This document shows positions 27,256-36,674 of a stretch of 62,100 bases of DNA, piece after piece; position 1 is the stretch's first letter, and each line of letters starts with the position of its first letter. Origin of the DNA: Arthrobacter sp. Bz4 (lineage in GTDB: Bacteria; Actinomycetota; Actinomycetes; Actinomycetales; Micrococcaceae); the NCBI RefSeq assembly GCF_003075455.1, contig NZ_QDAE01000019.1, forward strand, positions 1 through 62,100, written 5' to 3'. The notes under the pieces are model-generated. The model saw only the letters and a list, made by a program, of their open reading frames with translations, did no database searches and was not told the origin of the DNA. The position numbers and the translations under genes were made by a program.

Positions 27256-28320
27256 ATGGAGTTCAACCGGCTGTTACAGATCCGTCGCATCTATGCCCAA
27301 CCCGCCGCATTGGAGTTGCCACGAGGGAAAGAGATTGTCCAACGATGGCCGGCAGCCGAAGTTGTGCTTGTCGACAACCACTGGAACATACCGGACCTCC
27401 ACGGTGATGAGACCAACGTTCCCCGCTGGTCCAGGATCAAGACGGAAGCGCTGGTACTCGGGGTCAAGAAATCGTTGGCCGTAAAGCCGAACGGCCGGTC
27501 AGCGGATTTCATTGCGCCCTCAACGGCCAACGGTTGCGCCATGGCATGCGCTTACTGCTACGTACCCCGACACAAGGGATACAGCAATCCGGTAACCGTG
27601 TTCGCGAACATCTCGCAGATCGCAGGAGCGCTTGATCGGCACGCCGCACGACAGGGCATGAAATTGGAGCCCAACCAGTGCGACCCGGAACTTTGGGTCT
27701 ACGACATCGGCGAGAACAGCGACTGTTCAGTCGACGCGCTGATCAGCGATAACGTGGAGGACCTCGTCACGCTCTTCCGCGATGTGCCGAACGCGAAGCT
27801 GTCCTTCGCCACCAAGTACGTTAACCCAGCGATGCTCGGGTGGGACCACGGCGGTCATACCAGGATCCGCTTTTCCCTCATGCCCGCGGAGCTGGCGAAA
27901 TCGATTGACGTCCGAACCTCGCCTGTGGCCGAACGGATGGCTGCGATCAATGACTTCGTGGAGGCCGGGTATGAGGTACACGTCAACTTCTCCCCCGTCA
28001 TCATCACGGACACCTGGCTCAGCGATTGGGAGGAACTGTTGCGCCAGCTTGATGCCAAGCTAACGCCCGCCGCTAAAGCGCAACTGGCGGCGGAAGTCAT
28101 TTTCCTGACCCACAACGAGCGGCTACACGAGGTGAATTTGGGGTGGCATCCGCAGGCCGAGAAGGCGCTGTGGCGCCCAGACCTGCAGGAATCGAAGGTT
28201 TCGTCCAACGGCTTCACCAACGTCCGCTACCGCTCAGGGACCAAGGCTGGCTATGTTCGACAACTGCTTGCCCTGATTCGGGATATCGCGCCGTACTGCC
28301 GCATCCGCTACGCGTTCTGA
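27256..28320 (+). CDS. Spore photoproduct lyase-family radical SAM protein
   Basis: A 354-residue radical SAM protein. The cluster-binding motif CAMACAYC (Cys 94, 98, 101) is of the CX3CX2C form. The neighbouring segments AYCYVPRHKGYSNPVTVFAN, KLSFATKYVN and RIRFSLMPAELAKSIDVRTS resemble SplB proteins, which repair the thymine dimer of spores. Actinobacteria of this group do not form such spores, so the substrate may differ; the family is found in several Micrococcales. The ATG at 27256 has GGGAGA upstream; the longer frame from 27220 adds 12 residues without a better site. It stands alone, 70 bases before a convergent MFS gene. Confidence 0.85.
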   Translation: MEFNRLLQIRRIYAQPAALELPRGKEIVQRWPAAEVVLVDNHWNIPDLHGDETNVPRWSRIKTEALVLGVKKSLAVKPNGRSADFIAPSTANGCAMACAYCYVPRHKGYSNPVTVFANISQIAGALDRHAARQGMKLEPNQCDPELWVYDIGENSDCSVDALISDNVEDLVTLFRDVPNAKLSFATKYVNPAMLGWDHGGHTRIRFSLMPAELAKSIDVRTSPVAERMAAINDFVEAGYEVHVNFSPVIITDTWLSDWEELLRQLDAKLTPAAKAQLAAEVIFLTHNERLHEVNLGWHPQAEKALWRPDLQESKVSSNGFTNVRYRSGTKAGYVRQLLALIRDIAPYCRIRYAF

Positions 28321-28376
28321 GCCTGGACGAACGACACATCACTCTGGGAGACCCTGCTTCGGTAGTCGGCTTTCGG

Positions 28377-29582
28377 TCAATCAGTACCGCGGATCACGTG
28401 GTCACGTCCGACGAGCAAACCCGTCCCAGCGAGAACCGCCATGATGCCAGCGGTGACAATGAGTGGAAGCGTCCAACCCCCGCTCACATCGCGAAGGCCG
28501 CCGAACATCACCGGCCCGACTGCACCCAGACCGTAACCGACAGACTGCGCCATGCCCGACAGGGAGGCCGCCTGCAGGTGATTGACGGTCCGGAGGCTGA
28601 ACAGCGACAGAGCAATAACAATGAGGCTCCCGCACCCGATTGCTCCCAGAAGGATCCACAACAAGATGAGGTCCGGCACCAGTGCCAGACCGAGAAACGT
28701 CACGAACATGAGAGCCCCACTCATGAAGGATACGAACCGTTGGTCCACGCCTCGATGAATGATCCCTCCTGCGGCAAGACTGGCGAACACGCTGATGAGC
28801 AAAAATACTGACAGGTGAACTCCCGCGGTGGTGGCAGGGATTCCGCGACTTTGCTCGATGGAGGGGAGCCACGCCATCAAAACGTAAAAGCCAATAGACT
28901 GCAAGCCCATGAAAATCGTCACCTGCCAACCCAAGGCTGAGGCCCATGGCGACCGGTGAGGGGCCTCCGGCATGGTGGCGTGCGGAGTATCCAACCTGTG
29001 CCGGCGCAGCCACGGCAAGAGCACCGCCATCGCTATCAGAGCCAGTCCCACCCAGATTCCAAGGGCAAACCGCCATCCCGCCGGAGACATTTGTGCCACA
29101 GGCACGACGACGGCGGCCCCGACCGCAGCGAACGCAGCCTGTGTGGCGGTGTAGCTTCCGGTAACCTGGCTGACCCGCAGTGGAAAGTCCCGCTTCACAA
29201 GCGACGGCACCAAGACATTGAGAAACGCAATAGCCAAGCCGATCAGCACGGTGCCCAGCCAGATGAAACCGGGCACGGGTAACGAGCGAAGCACGATACC
29301 GACGGCGAGGATCAGCAGTGATAGCCACAGCGTACGATCAAGACCCAAACGAGACGCGATACGGGGCGCGACGGGTGAGAAAACTGCAAAAACGATGAGC
29401 GGAAGACCAGTAAGGAATCCTGCCGCAGCACTGGATAACTGGAGATCGCCGCTGATGTTCTCCAGCACCGGGCCCACGCTGACAAAGGACACCCGAAGGT
29501 TAACTGCGATGAGCAGAACGCCGATGAATGCGAACCCGAACCTAACAGTGCGGTCCTGCGAGTTCCGAGCAGTAGCCAGCAT
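28377..29582 (-). CDS. MFS transporter, CynX/NimT type
   Basis: A 401-residue membrane carrier with about 12 helices. The N-terminal FAFIGVLLIAVNLRVSFVSV and the later VLVPSLVKRDFPLRVSQVTG with TATQAAFAAVGAA are typical of the CynX/NimT group, which move cyanate, nitroimidazoles or similar small anions. The substrate here is unknown. It is convergent with the radical SAM gene and divergent from the HAD gene, so it is transcribed alone. A short AT-rich region precedes its ATG. Confidence 0.88.
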   Translation of the reverse strand: MLATARNSQDRTVRFGFAFIGVLLIAVNLRVSFVSVGPVLENISGDLQLSSAAAGFLTGLPLIVFAVFSPVAPRIASRLGLDRTLWLSLLILAVGIVLRSLPVPGFIWLGTVLIGLAIAFLNVLVPSLVKRDFPLRVSQVTGSYTATQAAFAAVGAAVVVPVAQMSPAGWRFALGIWVGLALIAMAVLLPWLRRHRLDTPHATMPEAPHRSPWASALGWQVTIFMGLQSIGFYVLMAWLPSIEQSRGIPATTAGVHLSVFLLISVFASLAAGGIIHRGVDQRFVSFMSGALMFVTFLGLALVPDLILLWILLGAIGCGSLIVIALSLFSLRTVNHLQAASLSGMAQSVGYGLGAVGPVMFGGLRDVSGGWTLPLIVTAGIMAVLAGTGLLVGRDHVIRGTD

Positions 29583-29933
29583 AGACTCTTCTTCTATCCT
29601 TCAAGAGGTGTGGGGCGCCATCGCCCTCGGACTCGCATCATACGGGACCGGTCCCGGCCACCACATCCACCCTCCAACAAACAATGGGGGCGCTGCGGCC
29701 GGAATCCGTTCAAGGTGGCAAGCCCCGGTGCTCCCTGCCGTCCCTGGGATGTACTCCTTAGAAAATACATCCTGGGGGTGGCTTCTGGTGAGGTAGCGCC
29801 AATAGGTAGGAATGGAATTCGTAGGTGTCAAACATTTGCGAAGTGTCTGCAGTCATGTGGAGGCGGGTATCGTCGTCACAGGGCCATTACTGTCCCAAAC
29901 CAACTCGTCGACGAGCCAGGAAGGGTCATCCCT

Positions 29934-30608
29934 ATGCGCACAACACCGGCAGTTCTGGTCTTTGACGTCAATGAGACTTTGTCTGACATGACGCCGATGA
30001 AAAATGCGTTCACAGAATCTGGGTTACACGAGACCCTCTCACGTGTATGGTTCGCCGAATTACTCCGCGACGGGTTCGCGCTCACTACAACCGGCGAAAA
30101 CCCGGCCTTCCTGGACATCGCATCCGACAGTCTTCACCGGCTCCTCACCCAAACCTTAGGACCGGGCAACTATCAGAACCAGACCAATCACATCATGGGC
30201 GTGTTCAAGAACCTCCCTCTGCACCCCGATGTGGCACCCGGCATCAGGAAACTGAACACCATCACTCAACTGGTCACGCTTAGCAACGGTTCTCCTTCAG
30301 TAGCGGAATCTCTAACCTCCAGGGGCGGCATCCGGGACAAGTTCTCCCGATTGCTCAGCGTCCAAGATGCGCCATGCTGGAAACCGGCCGCAGAGGCCTA
30401 CCGCTACGTTTCACGCCAGACCGGCCATGCGCCCGGCGATCTCATGCTGGTAGCGGTCCACCCGTGGGACATCCACGGCGCAAAAACCGCCGGTTTGCAG
30501 ACCGCCTGGATAAACCGCTCGGCTACTGCCTACCCCTCCTACTACGCCCAGCCCGATGTAGAAGCTCAGGACATTATTGAACTAGCGAGAACACTCCAAA
30601 CGACCTGA
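29934..30608 (+). CDS. HAD-superfamily hydrolase, haloacid dehalogenase type II-like
   Basis: A 224-residue hydrolase. The nucleophile motif is LVFDVNETLSDM (Asp about residue 10), followed by a helical cap, motif II LVTLSNGSPS (about 121-130), the lysine in CWKPAAEAYRYV (about 152) and motif III LMLVAVHPWDIHGAKTAGLQ (about 171-190). This order fits L-2-haloacid dehalogenases. Activity on a halogenated acid is plausible but unproven. The start at 29934 has AGGAAGGG upstream; the long frame from 29610 has no other suitable start. It is a single gene. Confidence 0.88.
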   Translation: MRTTPAVLVFDVNETLSDMTPMKNAFTESGLHETLSRVWFAELLRDGFALTTTGENPAFLDIASDSLHRLLTQTLGPGNYQNQTNHIMGVFKNLPLHPDVAPGIRKLNTITQLVTLSNGSPSVAESLTSRGGIRDKFSRLLSVQDAPCWKPAAEAYRYVSRQTGHAPGDLMLVAVHPWDIHGAKTAGLQTAWINRSATAYPSYYAQPDVEAQDIIELARTLQTT

Positions 30609-30812
30609 TCTCGCCTCTTCTCCTTAACAGCCCACCGAGTTGTAAAACCAAATGGTCCTGGATGCCCTTGGGGTGGTCTTGCTCCGACTCGTCTGGTCAC
30701 GGACACTCCAATCTGGATCATTTAGGTAGTAGACGAGGAACGCCGCTGGGAGGACAATGGCTCTCCTCCGGCGCACATCAGGTGCACCTTCGGAGGCGAT
30801 GAAGGAATAACG

Positions 30813-31694
30813 ATGACTGAAACTATTCTCGTCTACGGGGCAACGGGTACCCAAGGGACTCCGGTCGAGGCCCAGCTCCTCACACAGGGGCGGACCACTC
30901 GCGTCGTAACTCGTGACGCAAACCGCGCCGCGCACTGGAGCGCTCGGGGCGCTGAGGTCGCAGTGGCCGACTTGGGCGACCCGGACAGCCTCGCAAAGGC
31001 GAACGCCGACATCGATCGTGTGGTCCTCCAACTCCCCCTGCAGTATGACTTCGAATTGCATGAGGCATATGGCCGCAATGCCGTCGACGCCGCCCGTGCA
31101 GCCGGAGTGAAGCTGGTCGTGTTCAATACCAGCGCGCACGTCATTCCCGGCGAAAACGTTCATGCTTATGAGGCGCGTCAGGAGGTGGTCGATTACCTCC
31201 ACGCCAGTGGGATCCCGAGCGTCGTGATTCGCCCGACCTTTTACTATGAAATATTTTTGGGTCCATGGATTAGGCCAGGGATCGTCGACTCAGGTGTCGT
31301 AGCGTTCCCGCTGCCTGCGCAGTTCCCGATGTCCTGGATTTCTGCGGCGGAAACGGCCGCGTACGCAGTGGCCGCTCTAGACCGGCCTGACCTGGCGGGG
31401 AGGGGATTCGACGTCGGCGGACCAGAAGCGCTTACCGGCGTCGACATCGCCGGTCGGTTCGCTGACGTTACCGGACGTCCGATGACCTACGTGTCTATCG
31501 ACCCCGACGATTACGAGCTTGCGCTGGCGCCCATTTTCGGCGAAACGGTAGCGTTTGAGGTGGCAGCTCAGGTGAGATGCATGATCCGCCGCGGGAGTGG
31601 TGCAATAGACATGACGGCGACCAGCGCAGACTTTGGGGTTGAGGCGTTACCGCTTGCACGGTGGTTGAATGGGCATGACTGGGGCGTAGCCTGA
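30813..31694 (+). CDS. NmrA-like NAD(P)-binding protein
   Basis: A 293-residue atypical short-chain dehydrogenase/NmrA-type protein. The dinucleotide loop is YGATGTQGTPV (about residues 8-18), and RVVTRDANRAAHWSARGAEV with VADLGDPDSL follows the family pattern. Later parts (VVDYLHASGIPSVVIRPTFY, PMSWISAAETAAYAVAALDR) form the substrate side. Such proteins sense the redox state of NADP or reduce quinones; the role here is unknown. AGGAATAACG precedes the ATG. It has no operon partner. Confidence 0.88.
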   Translation: MTETILVYGATGTQGTPVEAQLLTQGRTTRVVTRDANRAAHWSARGAEVAVADLGDPDSLAKANADIDRVVLQLPLQYDFELHEAYGRNAVDAARAAGVKLVVFNTSAHVIPGENVHAYEARQEVVDYLHASGIPSVVIRPTFYYEIFLGPWIRPGIVDSGVVAFPLPAQFPMSWISAAETAAYAVAALDRPDLAGRGFDVGGPEALTGVDIAGRFADVTGRPMTYVSIDPDDYELALAPIFGETVAFEVAAQVRCMIRRGSGAIDMTATSADFGVEALPLARWLNGHDWGVA

Positions 31695-32213
31695 CGGCCT
31701 CCACTCAATTTTTGGCGGCAGAAATTCAGCACTACTTCGAGGGATTTGACGGCACCCACTGTTGCTGGCGAATGCACGCCGATCCCGCCTCCGATAAGAC
31801 CCAGCGGTCTCCCTTGTTCAGCAGTTTCATGCTCATTAGTGGCAACTCTCCAACCGACCCGTGACACCGACGAAATAGCAGTTCTGATGGTCCGCCCGAG
31901 CCCTCGCATGGACACGGCCCCGACCCGTGACATCCGGACCGCGCTTTGCGTTGTCTGGCGCGAAGCTTCCTGCGGCTATGGTCGCGGTGGCTGGGCTGTC
32001 CGCGAGGGATTTGCCAACCTCCACCTGCCCAGATGTGATGCTGAATCTGACATGCACCTTGCGAGACCGAACATATGCCGACCTGTGCAGGGGATGACAA
32101 TCCCGCTGGCAGACAGCGGTGTTTCCGGTGCCGACTGCCACAGCGCGCTGAGAAGCTCGCGCGAGAACAAGCCTGTGGAGTGAGTCCACTACGCCCGCTT
32201 ACGTCCTCTGGAA
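31695..32213. other. Gene-free stretch of about 520 bases
   Basis: Frames are open on both strands (one of 145 codons on the plus strand), but none has a recognisable family pattern or a good ribosome site. I see no RNA gene or repeat. It may contain eroded coding sequence. Confidence 0.4.
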
Positions 32214-32588
32214 CTAAGCAGGTTTGGCATATGCGGCTGCGCTCAGAATTTCGTAGCCCACAAATGTTTCATCGTTTTCGACCCAGGCATCATGGCCAGG
32301 GGGGATTGAATAGGCTTCGCCGACGCGAATTGTGGCGCGGGTTCCATCTTCCATCTCAACTGTCAGCGTTCCGGCAATACAAAACCCCAAATGACTATTT
32401 TGGCAGCTCTCGGTCTGCACCACGGTTTTGACGGTCTCGGACCACCTCCAGCCGGGCTCGAAAGTGAACCTGCCTAAGGTAGTGTCGCCAAGGTTGACCA
32501 CATCAACTTCGGTCTTAGGCGGACGGCGTTTTTCATCGGGTTCGTTGAATGACTTTGATTCCAGAGCCTTGACACTTATCGCGGACAT
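32214..32588 (-). CDS. Small cupin-domain protein
   Basis: A 124-residue single-cupin protein. The beta-barrel is indicated by LGRFTFEPGWRWSETVKTVV, HLGFCIAGTLTVEMEDGT and YSIPPGHDAWVENDETFVGY. The first histidine of the usual GX5HXH motif is replaced (WRWSE), while HLG and PGHDAWV contribute histidines, so metal binding is uncertain. Role unknown; such proteins often sense or modify small molecules. It is monocistronic. Confidence 0.85.
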   Translation of the reverse strand: MSAISVKALESKSFNEPDEKRRPPKTEVDVVNLGDTTLGRFTFEPGWRWSETVKTVVQTESCQNSHLGFCIAGTLTVEMEDGTRATIRVGEAYSIPPGHDAWVENDETFVGYEILSAAAYAKPA

Positions 32589-33087
32589 CTCGTCCTCCCC
32601 ACTAAGCCTTGCCCAACTGGTTTGACCCGGAGGAGAGATGCTCCGGGATGAGGGTCCGGAGACCTCTGAAGCGTGGCCTTTTCAGGGCTAAACCGGACAT
32701 TTGCGACCAACGGCTACAGTGTGCTCTCAGCTGTGGCCTATGTCAACAGCTTTCATCGGCATCCTGAAGCCCGGTTCCAAAGTCGCTTCCTCCCTGCTCA
32801 TCGATGTGATTGTTGGGAAGACTTAGCCCGGCTCGACCGCCGTTTGCCATCCAGTTATTTCACTCAGCAATCACCAAGTCATCCTGATAGCAGAATGGCA
32901 GACTAGGAGACGGCTGAGTAGGAAGGAACGATTTCGGGGGTCTCCCCCGCCTGCTTGATGTTTAATAGCTCCTGCCTTGGACTGTGATGTGAGTGTGTAC
33001 TGTGCGCCGGTCAACCGTGTCGCTGAGTGCGCCTCGCAGGCGCTGATTGCGGCGGTTATCGTTCAACTGGGCAGCTAGGGGCAACTC
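32589..33087. other. Gene-free stretch of about 500 bases
   Basis: Contains the cupin promoter region and the end of hmp. A short frame at 32673-32906 lacks any family match or ribosome site. No repeat or RNA gene is seen. Confidence 0.4.
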
Positions 33088-34254
33088 TTAGGCATTGGCG
33101 AGCCAGAGGTCGGATCCGAATACTTCATAGTGGATGCGGTCAGCCGGGACGCCTGATTTTAGTGCCTGCGATCGGATTGAGCGCATGAAGGGTAGCGGTC
33201 CGCAAAGGTAAACGGACGCGTTATCCGGGATGGTTATTGCGTCCAGGGACATGAATCCCTCACGCGAATCGCTGGTTGGCGTTTCCAGCCAGAGCTCGAG
33301 TCCGGCGGACTCGAGGCTTGCCGCGTCGTTGCTCATCTGTTCCCGAAGCGCCCAGCGGTCGAGGCTGGCTTCAGCATGCAGGACGAGTACCTCTCGACGG
33401 GATTCTTGTTGAGCCAGGGACCGCAGAATCGAGGCTGTGGGGGTGCAGCCGATCCCGGCAGACGCCAGAACGAGCGGGTGATCACCGTCAGCCAAGGTGA
33501 CGTCTCCACAGGGGTTTGAGAGCATTAACTGGTCGCCGACCTGGACGCTGTTGTGAAGCACCGGAGTTACTTCGCCCTCCGTGTCGAGTCGGGCGGTGAA
33601 TACCCGCACGGCTGTCCCGTCGTCTGCGGCCAGCGAGTATTGGCGTACCTGGTGAACGCCGTCTGGCATCCTTACCTTCACGCCAACGTACTGTCCCGGC
33701 TGGGATGGTGTCACCGGGGTCTCATCGGCAGGAACGAGAGTGAAGGTCACGGCGTCGCTGCCCGCAGCTTCTTTTTTGCTCACCGTCCATGGTGCCCAGG
33801 GCTTGTCATTGGCGGCTGAGGCATATAGTCCCTTTTCCATTTTGATCAGGGTGTGGGCCATCAGCCAGTAGACCTCAGTCCATGCTCCAGCTATTTCGGC
33901 GGTAATTACATCGCTGAGTTCCTCGGCAATAGCGTCGAAGAGATGCTTGTAAACGACGTCGTACTGCTCCGGCACAATGCCGAGGGACACGTGCTTGTGG
34001 GCGATACGGGCAAGCAGAATTTCCGGGGCACTGTCTGGGTTATTGACCATGTGAGTGGCAAATCCCGCAATGCTTCCCGCCAAGGCCTGCTGCTGTGTCC
34101 CATTTTTCTGATTTGATCGGCTAAAGAGGCCATCAAACAACTCCGGATGCGCAGTGAAGAGCCTGGCGTAGAAGTTCTTGGCAATTTCGGGCATTTTCTC
34201 GCCCACCAAGGGAAGAGTCGCCTCGATGATGGGATGGGACTGGGTCGAAAGCAT
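33088..34254 (-). CDS. hmp: Flavohemoglobin, nitric oxide dioxygenase
   Basis: A 388-residue enzyme that converts nitric oxide and oxygen to nitrate using NAD(P)H. The globin domain (about 1-138) holds the proximal-histidine region ARIAHKHVSLGIVPEQYDVV and FYARLFTAHPELFDGLF. The FAD domain (about 150-255) has RQYSLAA, and the NAD domain has VLASAGIGCTPTASILRSL and YLCGPLPFMRSI. The C-terminus EVFGSDLW is typical of Hmp. A candidate NsrR box lies 38 bases upstream, and the nsrR gene is immediately beyond it on the same strand. Confidence 0.97.
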   Translation of the reverse strand: MLSTQSHPIIEATLPLVGEKMPEIAKNFYARLFTAHPELFDGLFSRSNQKNGTQQQALAGSIAGFATHMVNNPDSAPEILLARIAHKHVSLGIVPEQYDVVYKHLFDAIAEELSDVITAEIAGAWTEVYWLMAHTLIKMEKGLYASAANDKPWAPWTVSKKEAAGSDAVTFTLVPADETPVTPSQPGQYVGVKVRMPDGVHQVRQYSLAADDGTAVRVFTARLDTEGEVTPVLHNSVQVGDQLMLSNPCGDVTLADGDHPLVLASAGIGCTPTASILRSLAQQESRREVLVLHAEASLDRWALREQMSNDAASLESAGLELWLETPTSDSREGFMSLDAITIPDNASVYLCGPLPFMRSIRSQALKSGVPADRIHYEVFGSDLWLANA

Positions 34255-34291
34255 GCCGTCTCCTAGATTTGAGGCTCATTTGCCTACCCTA

Positions 34292-34316
34292 AAAGTAGCA
34301 TCTCATATGCTGGTTT
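34292..34316 (-). promoter_or_regulatory. Candidate NsrR operator upstream of hmp
   Basis: AGCAT (34297-34301) and ATGCT (34307-34311) with outer AAA and TTT form a 25-base imperfect palindrome between nsrR and hmp. Its length and AT-rich arms fit Rrf2-type NsrR sites. Confidence 0.6.
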
Positions 34317-34356
34317 AACTATTTGAGCTATGACAAGCGCACCGCTGCGGCACCAC

Positions 34357-34800
34357 CTATTGGCTGCTTATTGTGCTCAAAGCAACGAAGACAGGACCCG
34401 TCCCACGGGGATCGGCCAGCCCTGCTATGACAACGTCGTCGAGCTCCGAGTAAAAAGCTTCCCGGGCGCGGCGCAATGCCGTACGCAAACCGCAACCGTG
34501 AATGAGCGGGCAATCACCGGCCGGTGTGCGGCAATCCGCGAGATCCTCCCGGGTGTCCAAAGCCCGCAGCAAAGAGCCGACACTCGCACGGCGGCCCTCC
34601 TCACTGATCCTTAGCCCACCGGAGCGCCCACGGACGACATCGACAAGACCAAGATCGCGGAGCCGTATTACGGCTTTGCTGACATGGTTGTAGGGGATGC
34701 CAATTTCCTCGGCGATAACTCGGGAAGTTTTCAGCTCCGCCGCTGGAGCAAGGATCATCATCACGCGCAGGCAGACATCCGAAAAGGCGTTGATCCTCAT
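34357..34800 (-). CDS. nsrR: NsrR-type Rrf2 nitric oxide sensor
   Basis: A 147-residue Rrf2-family repressor. The winged helix is in residues about 1-80 (TSRVIAEEIGIPYNHVSKAV, then DVVRGRSGGLRIS). Three cysteines in DCRTPAGDCPLIHGCGL (spacing CX6CX5C) can hold an iron-sulfur cluster that reacts with nitric oxide. The gene lies just upstream of hmp in the same direction with a palindromic box between them, so it most likely represses hmp. Confidence 0.92.
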   Translation of the reverse strand: MRINAFSDVCLRVMMILAPAAELKTSRVIAEEIGIPYNHVSKAVIRLRDLGLVDVVRGRSGGLRISEEGRRASVGSLLRALDTREDLADCRTPAGDCPLIHGCGLRTALRRAREAFYSELDDVVIAGLADPRGTGPVFVALSTISSQ

Positions 34801-34929
34801 GTATCAACAGTAGGCCGAGAAAAGGTACCCGGCGGAATTTGGCCTACGGGTTCCCTTCACAGGTGAACTTTCGCCTTTCCACTGATCAATCTCTGGGCCT
34901 ACCTGCGAAACGCGGCCGGACACCGGCTG

Positions 34930-35301
34930 TCAGGAGACTGGCACTTCGACATCAACGATGCCGACGAACCGACTTCCGATTCCCTCGTACTCGCTGCGGA
35001 CCAGACTCGGCATTACCGGCGGGAGGTCCTCAAGGGTGTGGTGCGCGCAGTAGACATAGGTGAACGGCGGCCACCACTTCTTAGGCCGTGCGGCTTCCGA
35101 GAAACCACAGACCGCGCAGGTCAGTTGAACCCAAACGGGGCGCTTACCCGTCCGGTTGTTCCTGGACTGAACGAGCCAGCCCGGTGGACTGTCCATGAGC
35201 TCGGATAGCTCGGTGTCCGTCAGCCTTGCAGGGATACCGTGACGGTGCGCCATTTCCAGGGAAATATCGAGGATTTGAGCTGCTTCACGTCGTGTAACCA
35301 T
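34930..35301 (-). CDS. DUF5997 protein
   Basis: A 123-residue protein beginning MVTRREAAQILDISLEMAHR and containing GWLVQSRNNRTGKRPVWVQL, a zinc-ribbon-like CAVCGFSEAARPKKWWP and YCAHH, and a C-terminal GIGSRFVGIVDVEV. This is the DUF5997 family, common in Micrococcales. The Cys/His arrangement suggests a structural metal. No function is established. The start at 35301 fits the family N-terminus; the frame runs further without support. Confidence 0.9.
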   Translation of the reverse strand: MVTRREAAQILDISLEMAHRHGIPARLTDTELSELMDSPPGWLVQSRNNRTGKRPVWVQLTCAVCGFSEAARPKKWWPPFTYVYCAHHTLEDLPPVMPSLVRSEYEGIGSRFVGIVDVEVPVS

Positions 35302-35404
35302 CAGACAACGATACGGGATGCGGGCCCCTCCCTGCTCACGGATCCGCGTAGGACGCCGATACCCACCAGCACCTCCGACGCCCTTCACAACTGCCGGTTA
35401 AAGC

Positions 35405-36487
35405 CTATTTGGACGTGTCGGCAGTGGACTCCGTCCTCCCATCGACCTCAGAATGCTCGGCCAGCTCGTGTGGACGTACGGCGTCTACCGGTATGCCGTT
35501 TACCAGTACCTGCTCGTCCATGTCCTCGGCGCTGCGGGTCTTGAGTAGACTCGCGACGGTCGCTACAACGACGGTGGCTGCGATGAAGAGCAGCGAGAAC
35601 CAGATGGGGATCTCGGGTACCCAAAGAAGTGGCTCCCCGCCGTTGACGAAGGGGAGCTCGTTGACGTGCAGGGCGTGGAAGACGAGCTTCACTCCGATGA
35701 AGCCGAGGATGACGGCCAGACCCTGGGCGAGGTAGACCAAGCGCTCGAGCAGCCCTCCGATGAGGAAGAACAACTGCCGCAGACCCATCAACGCGAAGGC
35801 GTTGGCGGTGAAAACGATGTAGGCCTCGTTGGTCAGACCGTAGATTGCGGGGATTGAATCGACAGCGAAGATGACGTCCACAAAGCCAATCGCGATGATT
35901 GTCAGCAACATGGGCGTGACGTAGCGCTTCCCGCCCTGCTTCACAGTGAGTTTGTCCTGGTGATACTCATCGGTGACGGGCAGGACCCGGCGGACCAGTG
36001 TCATAAACCTACCGTTAGCCGGATTGGACTCGTGGCTGCTGAACGCTTGCCGGTAGGCCAGAACGAGCAGTAGGGCGCCGAAGATGTAAAAGACCCACGA
36101 AAAGTTCTCGATCAGGGTCGCTCCGATAGCGATAAACCCGCCACGCAGGATGAGGGCGATGATGATCCCGATCATCAGCACCTTCTGCTGATACTTTTTC
36201 GGGACGGCGAATCCGGCCATCACGATGAGGAAAACGAATAGGTTGTCGATCGACAGAGCCTTCTCGGTGAGATAGCCAGCAAAGTATTCACCGCCGAACT
36301 TCCATCCCGACACCACCCCGATCCCCACCCCAAACAACAGTGCCAGTCCGATATAGAAGGCCGACCAGCGCGCCGATTCTGCGATGGACGGCTCGTGTGG
36401 TTTACGAACGTGGGCGAAGAACTCGTAGACAAAGAAGAGGATCGTCACAGCGATCGTGATGAGCCAGATCAGGGGTGTGACCTGCAT
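35405..36487 (-). CDS. TerC-family membrane protein (probable manganese exporter)
   Basis: A 360-residue TerC protein with about nine hydrophobic segments. Signature parts are TEKALSIDNLFVFLIVMAGF (about residues 67-86), with an acidic residue in the membrane, and FVDVIFAVDSIPAIYGLTNE (about 195-214) with the paired aspartates. The C-terminal tail is acidic and hydrophilic. The start at 36487 has GGGAG upstream. A probable yybP-ykoY riboswitch occupies its leader. Members under this riboswitch export manganese, so that role is inferred. Confidence 0.93.
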   Translation of the reverse strand: MQVTPLIWLITIAVTILFFVYEFFAHVRKPHEPSIAESARWSAFYIGLALLFGVGIGVVSGWKFGGEYFAGYLTEKALSIDNLFVFLIVMAGFAVPKKYQQKVLMIGIIIALILRGGFIAIGATLIENFSWVFYIFGALLLVLAYRQAFSSHESNPANGRFMTLVRRVLPVTDEYHQDKLTVKQGGKRYVTPMLLTIIAIGFVDVIFAVDSIPAIYGLTNEAYIVFTANAFALMGLRQLFFLIGGLLERLVYLAQGLAVILGFIGVKLVFHALHVNELPFVNGGEPLLWVPEIPIWFSLLFIAATVVVATVASLLKTRSAEDMDEQVLVNGIPVDAVRPHELAEHSEVDGRTESTADTSK

Positions 36488-36498
36488 AAGATTGCTCC

Positions 36499-36632
36499 CA
36501 AGGGGTAGGCGTTGAACAGATACGCCAAGGTCTCCTCCGCCCCGGACAACACCGGAACCGACGACCCGAGATGCTTCAGTGCATCCGTATTGACGGGCCA
36601 ATCACAGACGGGAGTACTCCCCTTGATAAAAG
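36499..36632 (-). promoter_or_regulatory. Probable yybP-ykoY manganese riboswitch
   Basis: The minus-strand leader of the TerC gene contains the hallmark CAAGGGGAGTACTCC (36611-36625) and the 3' hallmark GGAGACCTT (36527-36535 region), separated by a GC-rich variable stem. CAAGGGG at 36619-36625 is perfectly complementary to CCCCTTG (36499-36505) next to the GGGAG ribosome site, which offers a switch between aptamer and leader pairing. The yybP-ykoY class is known upstream of terC genes. Boundaries are approximate. Confidence 0.8.
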
Positions 36633-36674
36633 AATCCTAACCCACCCGAAACCGGCAGACCAACCGGCATCCAC

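Noticed and set aside
31746..32183. 145-codon plus-strand frame in the gap before the cupin
   Set aside because: No family pattern, no ribosome site and a composition typical of chance frames in high-GC DNA.
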